NCBI GenBank assembly: GCA_030760725.1
Contig: JASWHV010000003.1
Coordinates: forward strand, 114,608,153 to 114,672,152
Direction: 5' to 3'
DNA: 64,000 nt
From: Neostapfia colusana
Taxonomy: Eukaryota > Streptophyta > Magnoliopsida > Poales > Poaceae
Below, one piece after another: positions 21,529 to 32,700 of the stretch. Numbering within the stretch: the first letter of the stretch is position 1; the number at the start of each line of letters is the position of its first letter. Under the pieces are notes generated by a model. That model was not told the DNA's origin, did no database searches, and was given only the letters and a program-made list of their open reading frames with translations. Position numbers and translations under genes: made by a program.

Positions 21529-24500
21529 TGCGAGGGCCCCACTGCCTCGTCGAGCCAGGATCAGGCTGAGGGGTGTTGCATTGCACAGCACCGGATAACG
21601 CACATCAAAGATACAAAGCGGAAGCAAAGTTTTATTACATAAACCAGTTTATGAACATTTTTACAACAAAATAAGTCCAGTCTACAGTCACGGGCGTAGA
21701 CTATGCATCGAGTTCACGTTCAGCCCGTGAACGTGTCCCTACAAGCACACACACACTAACACGATGGCATGCACGACTCCCACTTGACGGGGTTCCCCTC
21801 CTGGGGTTCCGTCTCCTCCTCGGGAGTCCCTTCCTCATAAACCCCAGCAAAAGCTTCAAACACAAGCAGTGAGCACGATGGCTCAGCAAGACTGACCCGT
21901 CTCTCCTATACATGAAACTTCTACATGAAGGGTAAAGGGTGCATGAGGTAAATAATTTGCAAAGGACTCACCTAATTATTTGAACCTTACTTTCAAGTTT
22001 TAGCAGCAGGTTGTGGAGAACCTTATACTAAGGCACATGAGAGAGCCGCAATCAAACAAGAAACACATTTTTCTCATGTACTTTGCCCAAAGTTGAAAAG
22101 AACTTTAATTAGCTCTAAACTACAACAAGACATTAACAAGTAAAGTATAACTTTCAAATCAGCAAACTTTTAACATGTATCTAGCCTGTTCTTTCTATGT
22201 CACGGTACAGTGAACAAGTGGTACTCACTGACCGTGAGGGACAGCGATTATAATCGATTTAAACCTGCAGGGTTACCCGAATAACCCGACACGTACGCCC
22301 GTACTTGATGTTTCCTACAGCAACCATCACGGACGTCATACGCAACCACCTTTCACCCGTCAGCCAAATATTGAACCGGTCCTATCGTCCCGAGAAAGAG
22401 GTTTCTGCGCGCGCATCCGCAGTGCCGCCATCCGATTTACACCTCAAGCTCTTAACCTACCCTCTGAACGACAGGCAATGCCTCAATACCCAGCTATCTG
22501 AGTTACGTCGGTTTCCCGGTTCCCATATAGCCGGTAGGTCTTCGGTACTGTTCTAGCTTGTTCAACAGGCCCGCACACGGCTCGGTCCTCAATCGGCACA
22601 AGCGGGGCTATGGCACCCAGGCCCCAAGGTCCTGCTGCCCTTACTCTCCGCTCGGCCTCATTTTTCTTGCCATGTGTTTCATTTGCTATCTTTACCCGAG
22701 CGATGTGCCTCTAGCCTATTCTCGCGAGCAGTTCCAACTACTTGACTTGTATCGAATCCTACACTATCATAGCATTGCAGTAGCTAACGAGGTTTTCAAA
22801 CCTAATCCCAACCCAGTGTTTTCTAGGCTATGCATTTGGGTTTCAAACAAGACTCTAATGCAAGAAGTAAGTGGGTGCTCAAAGTAAGTTCTCAAAACTG
22901 TAAAAATTTGTAAAACGGGTTAATGCAAACCGGAGCTTGCCTTGCTGCTCTTGGTCGTAGGCTAGCTGTTCTTCCGGAGTGACGTAGTCTAAGACTTCGG
23001 GTTCCTCCTCAACCTTAGCGACTACATATGATAAATATAAACATGTGTCAATTTAGATGTATTTGAATTGAAGTTAAACTTGTGAGGACTATAAGTCTTA
23101 CTAGACAGACCCAATGACTCTGAAATTTTTACTGTGGTTTGAATACAACCTAAACAGAGACTTGGCCAAGTTTCATTTGCAGCAACGCTCATTTCAGCTC
23201 TCCACAAATAATTATGTACTTGGCCTTAATTGGAGCTCCTAGGGTGTTCTAGGGATTTTCATGGAGCAAGCCATGTCTTTCTGAAAACTAGATTTTCAGA
23301 GGGTCCTAATAGAGTTGGTTTCACTTAATTCCTAGTTAAAGATATGAGCTAAACAATTTCAGAGAAATTCTGAAAATGTTTCTGGACATTTTCTATTTTC
23401 TCTGGAACAGTTTCATTAATCACACAATTAGGTGGATCAAATGAGCTCAAATGGTTCTGAAATTTTTATGATATCTCAGGGATATTTTGGTGAACATCCT
23501 AGCAAAATTTCAGAATTTTCCCCCAAAGGGTTCTCCAGTTAAAATTCTAAACAATTTAAATTTTGAAGAATTAATTCTGGAGAACTAAGGATTTTCATGA
23601 AGTGAAACTTGATTTGTTGGAAAGTACTAAGAGAGCTGAATCCAGAAAAATTTGGTTCACTCGATTTGGAGTTTTCTAGCCAAAGTTATGTGGGTTTGAA
23701 GTTTGAACTAAAACTGAAAATCGAGGAAATGTTTAAAGCACTGCACATGGGACCCATGCACAGTGTCTTCATCTACCTCCCGCCAGCGCCTGAGCGTGCG
23801 ACGCCCAGCGACGGTGGCGCGGTTCATTCTCGGCCGTTACTGCCTAACTTTTGACACAGTTTCTTCCTACGTGATCCTTGGAGCACGGCGCACACACCGG
23901 GCAACCTCTCGGACCTCGACATCGCCGGAAGCCTAGTCGGCGACAGCGGAGGCGGAAGATGAGCTCAGGTCCGACGGTGCTAGCTCATCTCGGTGGTGAA
24001 CACAATCAGCCAATGGGTCGCAAAGCATCACTAGGGCACGGGGAAGCTAACCCTGCCCTCCTCTTGGCCGGAGATCACCGGGAAAGTAGACTTCACCGGC
24101 GACCCGAGCCGTTTTCACTGGCGGTGGCCAAACTCCGGTGCTCTGCTCACTGGGTTGATCATCACCACTAGGATTTGGCTGAGGTGACCGTGAGGTGCTA
24201 CTCTAGCTTCAGCTCGAGCAGGATTCCCTGTGATCAAGTGATCGAGATGAATTTTAAGTTTTGGTTCTCGGTGTTCTATCCGGCGTCATCGGGAAAATTG
24301 AAATTCTGGCTAACCGGCGCTAAGAGGGACTAGGGAGTTCGGGGAGAGCTACTAGACTTTGGTGCTAACCTCAGAGACACGTTTGTCGCGCTGGAGAAGC
24401 TTAGAGCTGCTCGGACGACAGTGTCGAGTCGGAGGAGCTCTCGGGTTGACTGAGCGACGGAAGATCGGCTCGGACAAGCTCAACCGAATCTGATCACTAG

Positions 24501-24987
24501 CAGCTGAGGGCTGTAACACGTCGAGCAAGGACCAGCGGTGCCGTTTGTGGCCTTAGCTCTTGGTGGAAGGAACTGTTTTGGCCGGTCGACGGAGAGGTGG
24601 TGTGGTGGAGCTGAGCGGCGATCGGCTCGGGTTTCTCAGCGCTGGAAACGTTGAGGTGGTGACCAGGAGGTGGCAGCGGTCGACAGCGCCATGGCGCTCG
24701 TGTGGTCGCACGCAAGAACCGAGCTGCAGTGATTTGAGTCGGTTAAACACTAGTGAGGCTGACATGTGGGTCCCACTCCGGTTTTAACCTCTGAAATTGA
24801 ATTTTCCCACTACTCTAAACAGTAGAGACCCAAATAACCCTGGTCATTTGAATTATCTACCCTCTGGCCATTTGAATTGGATAGAATTCAAATTGGGAAG
24901 TGTTTGAATATATTTTCAGCACATATGCAGTTTGAAATTCAAATGGAGTTTTAATTTGCTAAACTTAGCTCATGTCAAGATCAACTC
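21529..24987 (-). repeat. Element A 5' LTR, inner part
   Basis: Inner edge TGCGAGGGCCCC (TG changed to the complement of a decayed CA end) next to the PBS. It runs to the S2 insertion and continues at 28428-28821. The body resembles the LTRs of D and E in layout, including the AATCAAACAAGAAAC loop and the GAACCGGTCC motif at 22372-22381. The GC-rich part 23770-24780 gives unconvincing ORFs only. Confidence 0.85.
22035..22079 (-). promoter_or_regulatory. Conserved LTR stem-loop (A)
   Basis: ACATGAGA (22035-22042) pairs with TCTCATGT (22072-22079). On the element's strand the loop reads GTTTCTTGTTTGATTG, identical to D and E although the stem sequence differs. Confidence 0.65.
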
Positions 24988-25391
24988 TGTAACACCCCAA
25001 ATTTTGATTCAAAACTCTAAACCATGTTCAGGGGGGAATTTAAAAATTTTTGGACGTGTTGCATGTTTTGCAAAAATTCAAATTCAAACTGGAATTCAAA
25101 TTATACTCAAAACAGAAAAGAAATGGAAAAAGAAAAAGAGAAACGGAAAAAAACCGGCCAGTGGGCCGAAACCCGCCAGCCGGCCCAGTTTCCCCGCGCC
25201 AGCCCGCCCCCGCGCGCCCGTGCTGTCTCTCACACAGACAGGTGGGACCCACCTGTCATCCCCAACCCCGCGACCCCGGACTCTCTCCCGCGCGCGCGAT
25301 CTTAACCGATCGAAAAACCGCGTTCCTCAGCCGAATTCCGGTCCCAGAAGAATCCAACTCGATCACAACTGACCCACCGCCCTCCCCCGGC

Positions 25392-25399
25392 TATAAAAA
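25392..25399 (+). promoter_or_regulatory. TATA box of S2 LTR
   Basis: TATAAAAA in CCGGCTATAAAAACCCC, about 400 bp into the LTR and at the start of a GC-rich stretch, as expected at a U3/R junction. Confidence 0.6.
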
Positions 25400-26708
25400 C
25401 CCCAGCCCTGATCGGTTTTTCCCACGCGATCGCTGATTTTTACTCCGGTGAGCACCGAGACTTCGCCGGTGAATTCTGGCCGATCTAAGCTCGGAAACTC
25501 TGATCTAACTCGCTGGTCTTGATCCACCGCCTCCGGGGAGCTTTGCAGGTGCAGAAAACTCGGAGACTTACGGTGTAAATCCAGCGCCGACGAGCTTCGC
25601 CATGGTTCTGCCTCGGACCTCGCCGCCGAGCACTTTCCAGGACCCCCGAGCTCGAGAAAACCCCCGAGGTGAGATCCCTGACCTCCTCTCTACCGATCTA
25701 GGCCATAAGATCACAGTTCTAGGCAGAATTCTCGAGGATCCGAAACTTTCCGGCGAGATCGCCGCTTCCCGCCGCCGTGCGCCGCCGGCAGCGCCGCCCG
25801 CGCTCGATCGGAGTGACGTGGCCGCTTGTGCGCCGTTTATTTTAAATCGCACGGTAGACTTTAAAACCCCGCGTACCGGTTCGATGTTATAATCTCAGCC
25901 GTCGGTTTAAAATCGGACGGTCCACGTCAGCCCCGCATTATAAAGACTGGAATTCTTACGTGCTACCCCCTGGGGTTCTCTGGAATTGAGAGCTAGCCCC
26001 GGAAACTTCAGATCTAGCCCCTGGAACTCCAGAAAATCATGTAAATTCATTTAGAAATCAGTTTTAGCCCCTGGACTTAATAAAAATTAGGAAAAACACC
26101 TCTGATAAGTGTAGCTAGACCCCTGGAAATTATGAAAATAATATTATAGACCCTGTAATGGGGTGAATTCATTATTTTAGCCCTGTTTAGTATTTAATTT
26201 AGAAAATTGAATATGTAACTAGTGTTTAAAAATTAAAAAGGGGGACAAACATAATTGTCAAAATTAATTAAAAACTGTCTCAGTACTTAGAAAACTTTGG
26301 AGTGAGCTAAAAATATATTTTTGGGCTGAAATGAATTTGTTTCATTAATTATTCACATTATTTAGTATAGGGACACATTTTTAAGTAAAGAATAGCTATA
26401 GAAAAAAAGGGAAAATAATTATAAAATAGTTTACATCAGAGGCCAAGGTCAAAATGTGTTATTAAATTATTTAGGGCCAAAACCTATACTGTTTAGATGA
26501 TGTGTATTACTAGTTTCATAATAAAATACACAATATGCATAGGAATATAAATCTGAAAATATAGCAACTAGTAAAAGATAAATGGAGTTTCTAAAATCCA
26601 AAGAATTCAGTTTAGGGTTGATAGAAATTATGAAGGCACATATGGAGAAGAAAAATACTTTTCTTACATACTTGGTAGTTTAATATAAGGAATTTATTTA
26701 AAAACTGA

Positions 26709-26709
26709 A

Positions 26710-26746
<37 letters not shown>

Positions 26747-26748
26747 GT
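26709..26748. repeat. (CA)n(TA)n microsatellite in S2
   Basis: About 14 CA repeats running directly into about six TA repeats. Simple sequence, likely length-variable. Confidence 0.95.
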
Positions 26749-28427
26749 ATGTAAGTATAAATATGAACACCAAAGTAGGAATCATACACATATAAATAAA
26801 AGTGTGTGCAAGCCACAGATCAACACATAAAGTAACCACTACACATATAATGGTAAAGAACTTTTATAAATGTGAATGTGTGGTTTGTATGAAGTAGAAG
26901 TGTGAACTATGTCTTATGATTGTTGTTTTTCTTTTGCTATGTGTGATGGTATGAGTAGAACCTGTTCAAGAGCAAGTTATTCCTTTCCAAGATCAGGACT
27001 ACCCATTTCAAGAGCAGCAAGAAGGAGGCAAGTGTCCTTGACCACTTTGATCCTATGCTAGGATGTGTAGATAGAATTATTTGCATTGACAAGTTAAATA
27101 TGAAACCCATGCTAGGAAGTTTCCCTAGAATTGCATTACCTTGTTTCCTTGAAGCTTGGGTTGGGATTTATTTTGTCATGTCATTTATTTACATGCATAT
27201 GCTTAGCCATGCTTAGAATGGGATATTTGGGATATGAGATCATCAGTTTATTTTACCATACTCTTGAATGAGCTATTGTGAGTTATGTAGAGGTAGGGAT
27301 CAAGGCAATTTGGATGTTTTGGTTGTGTGCTGGGTGCACGAGACTTGGGTTTGTGTTTAGTACTTGCCTGGATCCTAAGGACCGGTTCATGGAGCATGTA
27401 ACCCGGCTTTACAGTGCCAACCACATGCTGAGATGGGGCAGCTTGGCCAATTAATTAGGTGTATCCCCGGCGTAGTATGGGTGTGTTGGATGGTGCGGGG
27501 AGTAGGTGTCAGCTGGACTACCATATGAACCGCAAGGCTCAAGAGGGGGCCACTGCAGCGGGGTTGGAGCCTCTTGTATGTTGTTAGGGGTGAAACCTTA
27601 GTGGGCCCACGCTCGTCGGGAATCCCTTTGTAAAGGCTTCGTAGTGATCTCCTGGCTACACACCTGGGAAGTGTGAATGTGGATCGTAGCCACTGGCATA
27701 ATGGAGGTTCTTTTAGTCCACCCGGCAACGGGGGATGAAATCACTACTTGTGGGTACAGTTGTACAAACTCTGCAGAGTCAAAACTGTCTTGACAGCCGT
27801 GCTCACGGTTAAGAGCGGCCTGGACTTATTCATGATTAGAGGATTGATGGTTTTGGAAGTTAAGCGGGGAGCTTAACATTGGAAATGATGTTATGGTTAT
27901 TGGATTATGATAATGGGTTGGGAGATTGGGACCATTTTACCTCTGTAGTAATGTAGGTGCTTAATAAGCTAAGGTGATAGGTGTTAATTGCGTAGTGCTT
28001 TAACCATGAGTTCAACCTCTCCTTATTCTAGCCATGCATGATATGATTTTCCCACACTTGCTGAGTGCCATTGGTACTCAACCTTGCATATTTGTTTGTT
28101 TATATTGCTGCTCAGGTCAAGATAATGAGGTGGTGTATAATGACCAAGACTTAGGACCCGAGGAAGGATTTTAGGTTCATGAAGACCCCCGGGCAACGCC
28201 TGTGATGGAGCCCTAAAGAATAATATTCCGCTGCTAGTTTATTTACTTGTGATGAACTTATTATTGTCCATCGAGACATTTACTATGTAAGACTTATTTA
28301 TATTCGACACCTGGCTTGTAATAAATGATGCTTCACTATTTGTCATCACATGTATGAGAAAATGATCCTGGCATACATGTGATATTCACTTGGTTGTTTC
28401 TTCGGAAAAACCGGGTGTGACAAACTC

Positions 28428-28821
28428 CAAATAGAGTGAAATTTGGTGTGTGAGCTCACAAAAATGTGCTGAGTAAGAATATGCCTCCCACTTTTGAACT
28501 TATGGGATGGAGTGGTTTGGATTTGAATTTGGGTTCAAACTAACCCTTTTCTAGCTATACCCAAAAATACCTCAAAAAGGTTTTGGATTTGGGTAAATTT
28601 TGGCATGAGCATTCCTAGCAAGGTGTTGGAGTTTTTCGTATGCTCAGCCCCTAGATGATGCATGTGGGAAATGCCACTTTTGCATTTTGTGAGTTTCTTC
28701 TCTAATGATCATGTTGATAGTGTTTACTTGCTCTTCAAATGTGTTCACAAGGTTTCTTCAAATGAGGTGTGTGTGGTGTGATGAACACTTTGGATGTGTG
28801 CCAAAAGCTTAGGCCCTTACA
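28428..28821 (-). repeat. Element A 5' LTR, outer end
   Basis: Continuation of 21529-24987 after the S2 insertion, ending GGCCCTTACA at 28821 (TGTAAGGGCC on the element strand). Beyond this lies unrelated Tat-element DNA. Confidence 0.75.
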
Positions 28822-28954
28822 TTACCTGCCTGGCCTCTAGTGTCTGACGGGTGGACCTGGGTCCTACCCATCATTGAGGGAGGTGAGTAGCTCGTGGCGT
28901 GCAGCGGTGGAAACCCAATCGTCGCTTCTGTTGCCCCGCCAGAGGTTGCGGATG

Positions 28955-28965
28955 TATATAAAAGG
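28955..28965 (+). promoter_or_regulatory. TATA box candidate in remnant F
   Basis: TATATAAAAGG, followed by a pyrimidine-rich stretch (CTTCGTCTTCCTCTTGCG) as in plant 5' untranslated leaders, and by the 29086 ORF. No evidence of use. Confidence 0.45.
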
Positions 28966-29085
28966 AGGCCTTCCGGAGAAGGGTGGTACCTTCCTGCACC
29001 TTACGGTCTTCGTCTTCCTCTTGCGCGCTGAAAGCCTCTGCTTCCTAGCGCTCTCATCCACCTCACACCTCATGCCCTCGCACCG

Positions 29086-29427
29086 GTGGCCGTCTTCGTC
29101 CACTTTTACAAAATGTTCGTGTGCGTGCAGCCTTCGATGCGGCTCTTCGAGGTGTCCCTCTCCTTTACGGTCCCGGATAGAAGCACAAGTCATCCGGATT
29201 GCTTGCCGATGGTAGAGGAAGCCGTTGGAGACAAGATCCTCAATTCGCAGGGTGCCTCCACACCGATGTTGAGGAGTATCAGGTACTTGACGGGGGAAGG
29301 CTTGACCTCCCTAAAGGTCTTCATCTTCTTTTGGTCCCGCAAGATCGTCCTTCTCCGTCAAGGCGTCTGGCCCACCCTACATTGGACGTCATCGACGGCG
29401 CTGTGCGGTAGATCGGCGTTTGACTGA
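29086..29427 (+). pseudogene. Possible Tat-element gag-like/'gypsy-type transposase' fragment
   Basis: 113-codon ORF. Its start, MAVFVHFYKMFVCVQPSMRLF, resembles the A/VFVH..E.F...P....F motif of the plant 'putative gypsy type transposase' domain found in Tat/Athila-like gag ORFs. The second half (VEEYQVLDGGRLDLPKG) is better read in an overlapping frame (29199-29411), so a frameshift is likely. It stands downstream of the TATA candidate. It is a weak, decayed match and could be chance. Confidence 0.35.
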
Positions 29428-29670
29428 TCTGTTTGCTGGCCATCCCTTGGGCTACAGCAGGGGATTGCTTCTTTCACAGAGATTGTCTTGGGGGAGAAAG
29501 GACAACCAGGTCTGCCATAGGGACAACCAAGTCTTCCATGGAGCAGGAGATTGCCAGACTTCTAGCTGCTAGGTTCCCCGCTTTCCTTGTAACCCCCTTT
29601 GTATGCCGGATATCTGCCATTAATGAAGACTTTTTTCAAGTCTTGTGGATTGAGTTATTGATGTAGTCTT

Positions 29671-29834
29671 CGGACCCTTGGCAGCGCAATGGTCCGGAAT
29701 GACTTAGACGATGTGGATAACTCTTTGTCGATGTCCTGAGCTTATTCCTCTGGGTCCTTAGCAGCATAAGGACCCGGGGCGCTCCAGGAGTTTGGCTAAC
29801 ACTCCTTTCGGGTTCTTGGCAGCGCAAGGACCCG
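29671..29834 (+). repeat. Three stem-loops with GCAGCR loops
   Basis: CGGACC..GGTCCG (29671-29696, imperfect), GGGTCCTTA-GCAGCA-TAAGGACCC (29752-29775, perfect 9-bp stem) and CGGGTTCTTG-GCAGCG-CAAGGACCCG (29809-29834, one G-T pair). Loops are the same, stems vary. A partial fourth, GCTGCAATGGTCCG, lies near 29897. Non-coding part of remnant F. Confidence 0.7.
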
Positions 29835-30189
29835 AGGGAACCTCGGCCAGTATCTTCAGCTTGTCGTAGATGGAGCTCCAAGTCTTCTGTTTGCTGCTGC
29901 AATGGTCCGACGTCCTGCCCGCATGGTTCACCACGTTGGCCCCCTGGTAGGTGTGACCCTTGAGTTGGGGCGCACCTACCACTGGATGAGGCAGGACGTC
30001 TGCATCAGGCCTCCTAGGAGTTCCGGGACGCCTAGGACCTGTTCGGACCTGCAGGCATGGCAGAAGAAAGGGAGTAGTCGTGCTCTCTAGCCACCCTTTC
30101 CTGTTGTTAGTATTGCTGCGGCTTACGGTCCTCAGCTGAGCTACGGGGCTTGAGTAATTCAATGTGGGTCGTCCGGGCTATGGTTAAAG

Positions 30190-30720
30190 CCTTGCCAGGG
30201 GTATGAGCCGTCCGGCACCATAGCGCTGGAGAGGCAGGGTGTGCACGCTTGGGGTACGGATCCAGGCAAAGCAGGCTACACACCCTGGGCCTCCTGCTGG
30301 TGTAAGCCTTTCAGGGGAGGGACCATCCAGTACCATAGGCCCCCCAGGCAATGAGGCGACCAAAGGACCCCGAGTACGCTACAGGTACCTCAAGCAGACC
30401 CGTCTGCAGAAGCATAGCACAACTCCTACTATGGGTGAGCACAGAAAAAAGTGACTGGCCACACGGCCGGAGCAGTATGGAAAGAAAGCATGAAAAGCAA
30501 AGGAGGCAATGTTCGGGGTAGGGTTACTTTTCTTGTCCGTAGGCGTGTTCCTTCCAGTCCCCAAGTACTCAGTTGTAGCGCAGGGGAGGTAGTGCCGCAG
30601 GCTTAGGGTACTGAACCAGGCCAAGCAGGCTGCGCGCGCAAGACCTTCCGCGAGGGTTAACCTTTCAGCGTGGAGACCATCCAGTGCCACGGGACCTAGG
30701 ACAAGCATGTAGGACAGGCT
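30190..30720 (+). repeat. Degenerate tandem repeat of about 350 bp in F
   Basis: Segments CCAGGCAAAGCAGGCTAC (about 30260) and CCAGGCCAAGCAGGCTGC (about 30613), and GACCATCCAGTACCATAGG (about 30324) and GACCATCCAGTGCCACGGG (about 30676), recur in the same order about 350 bp apart. Such repeats are common in the 3' non-coding region of RIRE2-like elements. No coding potential. Confidence 0.6.
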
Positions 30721-31104
30721 CCAGACATGCCATTTACAGTTGATATGCATGAGTAAGCACAAACTGTAAAGAGAGGATGCACAGGGTAAGACAAATTTTT
30801 CTCATTTCAGACTTCCTTCATAGGAGGAAATAGACCGTACAAGAAGTCAGCGATCCGCTTCCGGTGACAAGAGTAGCAGGACTCCTCCGGAGCTTAGCTG
30901 TTCTAAGAGCTGTTTCTAGACACTATGACACCCTTACAAAGAAAATAAAATCCTACCGCTGTGCTAAGGATAGAACTTACGGAGGTGTTCTATGTTCCAT
31001 GGATTGGGTAGAGGTACCCCATCTGTCGGTATTCTACAGACCGGGTACCCCCGCGTGGTGGGTAAAGGACAGCCTAGGCCCCTCCTCCCTGCTGAGGAGG
31101 GCCC

Positions 31105-31465
31105 CAGCATAAGCCACGTGCCCTGGGACCCATGGTCAGCCCTGAAGCTACCTCGTGCGCTTGAGCTCCAGAGCTGACACGTGCCCAGGGCTCCGGCCCG
31201 AGCCTCCCCACTTAGGTGAGGTCCGGAGCTGCCACGTGTCCCATGGCTCCGAGTCGCCTATCCGCTGAGAAGAGCTCTGATGCTGACACGTGCTCCGGTC
31301 TCAGGTCCGATCCCGTTGAGGCGGGGTCCGAAGCTGCCACATGTCCCATGGCTCCGAGCCTCCTCCTCGTTGAGGACAGCTCCAAAGCAGACACGTGCCC
31401 AGGGCTCCGGCTTAAACCTCCCCGCTGAGGTAGGGTCCGGAGCTGCCACGTGTCCCCTGGTACCA
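31105..31465 (+). repeat. CACGTG minisatellite in remnant F
   Basis: About seven units of 51-60 bp centred on GCTGACACGTGTCC/GCTGCCACGTGTCC (cores near 31114, 31179, 31234, 31287, 31338, 31392, 31447), separated by GAGG/CTCC-rich spacers. It closely resembles the array in the LTR of element B. Unit length near 54 bp keeps several frames open, which explains overlapping ORFs here. Confidence 0.8.
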
Positions 31466-31871
31466 AACCCGTCGATAAGAGCTCCAGAGCCGCCACGAGC
31501 CCCATGATCCTTTGTGGGCCGTGGGTCGACGAAGTCAAGAAGGAAGTGCGCTGTCAAGCTTCGCATTCAAGGCTCGCACCTTCCCCAGAAGCTTGGCGCA
31601 CTACGCACGCCTCCATCCCTTGCCCGTTTGCCATTACGGTGACAAGACGGGACAGCTAGGCGTGACAGCAGTACAGTGCTACCCAACAGCACTAAGCCGC
31701 ACAAGCAGGGCGAGGAGACGCGGCAACAAGACGGCATCTTCATCGTCACCTGACATGCGGTCAGGGGCGCTCAGTGCGCCGGACGGAGGGACTTAACTCC
31801 CCCGCCGGCCACTCTACTCATAGGACAAAGCCCTAGATCGTGTATAGGACACTCAAAGCTTTGGGGCCACC

Positions 31872-32175
31872 TGTCAGGCCCCAAGCCTCATTGTAACCAC
31901 CTCCGCTCTGGGGTGACCAACCTACTGGGGATTCCGATTCCGCGCTCTCGAGATCACACAACGCACAAGCACTCACGCTCAAGCAATAGAACAAGCACAC
32001 CCGTGGACATAGGATATTATGCTCCGGTGGCCCGAACCACATAAATATTTGTGTTCATCCGCTCCCTCGATCCTAGGTCACGAAGGGTGCCAAGCACTTT
32101 CTGAAAAAAATGAAATGAACCTCGCGGGCTGCTTCCGAGCAGGTCGGGAGGACTGTCACAGCTCACACTCCGACA
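31872..32175 (+). repeat. LTR of remnant F (304 bp)
   Basis: Begins TGTCAGGCCCC and ends CCGACA, giving TGTC..GACA inverted ends. It is preceded by the PPT-like GCTTTGGGGCCACC and followed by the PBS. Internally it has GGGGATTCCGATTCCGCGCTC and GCCAAGCACTTTCTGAAAAAA, typical of RIRE2-like LTRs as I remember them. Confidence 0.65.
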
Positions 32176-32176
32176 T

Positions 32177-32195
32177 TCGGCGCGCTAGGTAGGGG
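32177..32195 (+). other. PBS of remnant F
   Basis: TCGGCGCGCTAGGTAGGGG immediately follows the LTR; the GGCGCGC-AGGTAGGGG form differs from the iMet sites of the other elements and is characteristic of RIRE2-like Tat elements. I do not assign the tRNA with certainty. Confidence 0.55.
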
Positions 32196-32220
32196 GTTTT
32201 TATGCTCTCTCCTCGCGACC

Positions 32221-32700
32221 ATGGTGAACATCACTTCTCATGACGAGCCTCCTCGCCCAACCCGCCATCGTCTCCAGGAGGGAGACGATGAGGCCACCCC
32301 CTGCTCTAGAGCGGGTGGGTCTGGCCAAGCCGGCAGCCATGTGGCCGGCACTCTCTGTGTGATGTACGGGAGTTCTTCTGATGTCTCATCCAGATGAGCC
32401 GTCAAGACCCTCCGTCGAGCAGTGGCAGCCACCGCCCCAGTCCCGGGGCCGGCACCCCATCGTAAATGGATGGAGACGCCGATCAGCTTCGACATCTCTG
32501 ACTGCCCCAAGAACATGGCAGGCGCCGGGCAGCTGCCTCTCCTTGTTGCCCTGACCATCTCCAACGTGAATCTCTACCACGTGTTGATCGATGGCGGAGC
32601 GTCCCTTAGCGTTATTAGTCTCGCAGCTTTCAAAAAGCTGCAGATCCCTATGTCCCAGCTTCTCGGGGGTAGGTCGGGATCCCATCTTCCCGTGCGGTAG
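32221..32700 (+). pseudogene. Remnant F gag start fused to aspartic protease, deleted
   Basis: One frame from ATG 32221 (MVNITSHDEPPRPT) with TGA at 32395, resuming to stop at 32698. The second part (32422-32697) has ISFDISDCP..VALTISNVNLYHVLIDGGASLSVISLAAFKKLQIPMSQL: a retropepsin with active site D-G-G, as in Retand/RIRE2-type elements. The gag body expected between start and protease is missing, so an internal deletion joined them. Cut on the right by element C. Confidence 0.75.

Larger units (their letters stand above)
24988..28422 (+). mobile_element. Solo LTR S2 (Tekay-like, 3.4 kb)
   Basis: Starts TGTAACACCCCA at 24988 and ends CCGGGTGTGACA at 28422, flanked by perfect duplication AACTC (24983-24987 and 28423-28427). 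No internal domains, so a solo LTR. Its interior shares motifs with S1 (CTAAGGACCGGTTCATG, ACTTGCTGAGT, GACAGCCGTGCT) but it is a distinct family. It interrupts the 5' LTR of element A. Confidence 0.92.
1..28821 (-). mobile_element. Element A: Tekay-like Ty3/gypsy retrotransposon, host of several nested insertions (left end outside window)
   Basis: Minus-strand element assembled from pieces 1-22, 2888-7205 and 21498-28821. Reading 5' to 3' it has a 5' LTR (right end TTACA at 28821, inner end TGCGAGGGCCCC at 21529), a degenerate iMet PBS (21515-21525), a leader, an accessory ORF (4566-5527), gag (3010-4293) and the start of protease with DSGATHNFIS. The rest of pol and the 3' LTR lie off the left edge. 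It was hit by solo LTR S1, a SINE, element E and solo LTR S2, each with a recognisable target duplication. LTR length without the insert is about 3.85 kb. Gag is broken, so this copy is old and not autonomous. Confidence 0.85.
28822..32700 (+). mobile_element. Remnant F: Tat-type (RIRE2/Retand-like) Ty3/gypsy retrotransposon
   Basis: Repeat-rich non-coding DNA (28822-31855), a PPT-like AAGCTTTGGGGCCACC, a single short LTR TGTCAGGCCCC..CCGACA (31872-32175), a PBS with GGCGCGCTAGGTAGGGG, then gag start fused to protease (32221-32700). The LTR ends, PBS and the DGG protease motif are what I know from RIRE2/Retand-like elements. 3'-type DNA to the left and 5'-type DNA to the right of one LTR suggests two copies recombined. 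It is truncated by A on the left and C on the right. Confidence 0.7.

Noticed and set aside
23609..25892. Possible host-gene exons in the GC-rich part of the A LTR and S2
   Set aside because: No domain, no consistent splice structure, and boundaries show LTR identity.
30379..31796. ORFs of 94-127 codons in remnant F
   Set aside because: They lie in tandem-repeat non-coding DNA of a Tat element and show no family resemblance.
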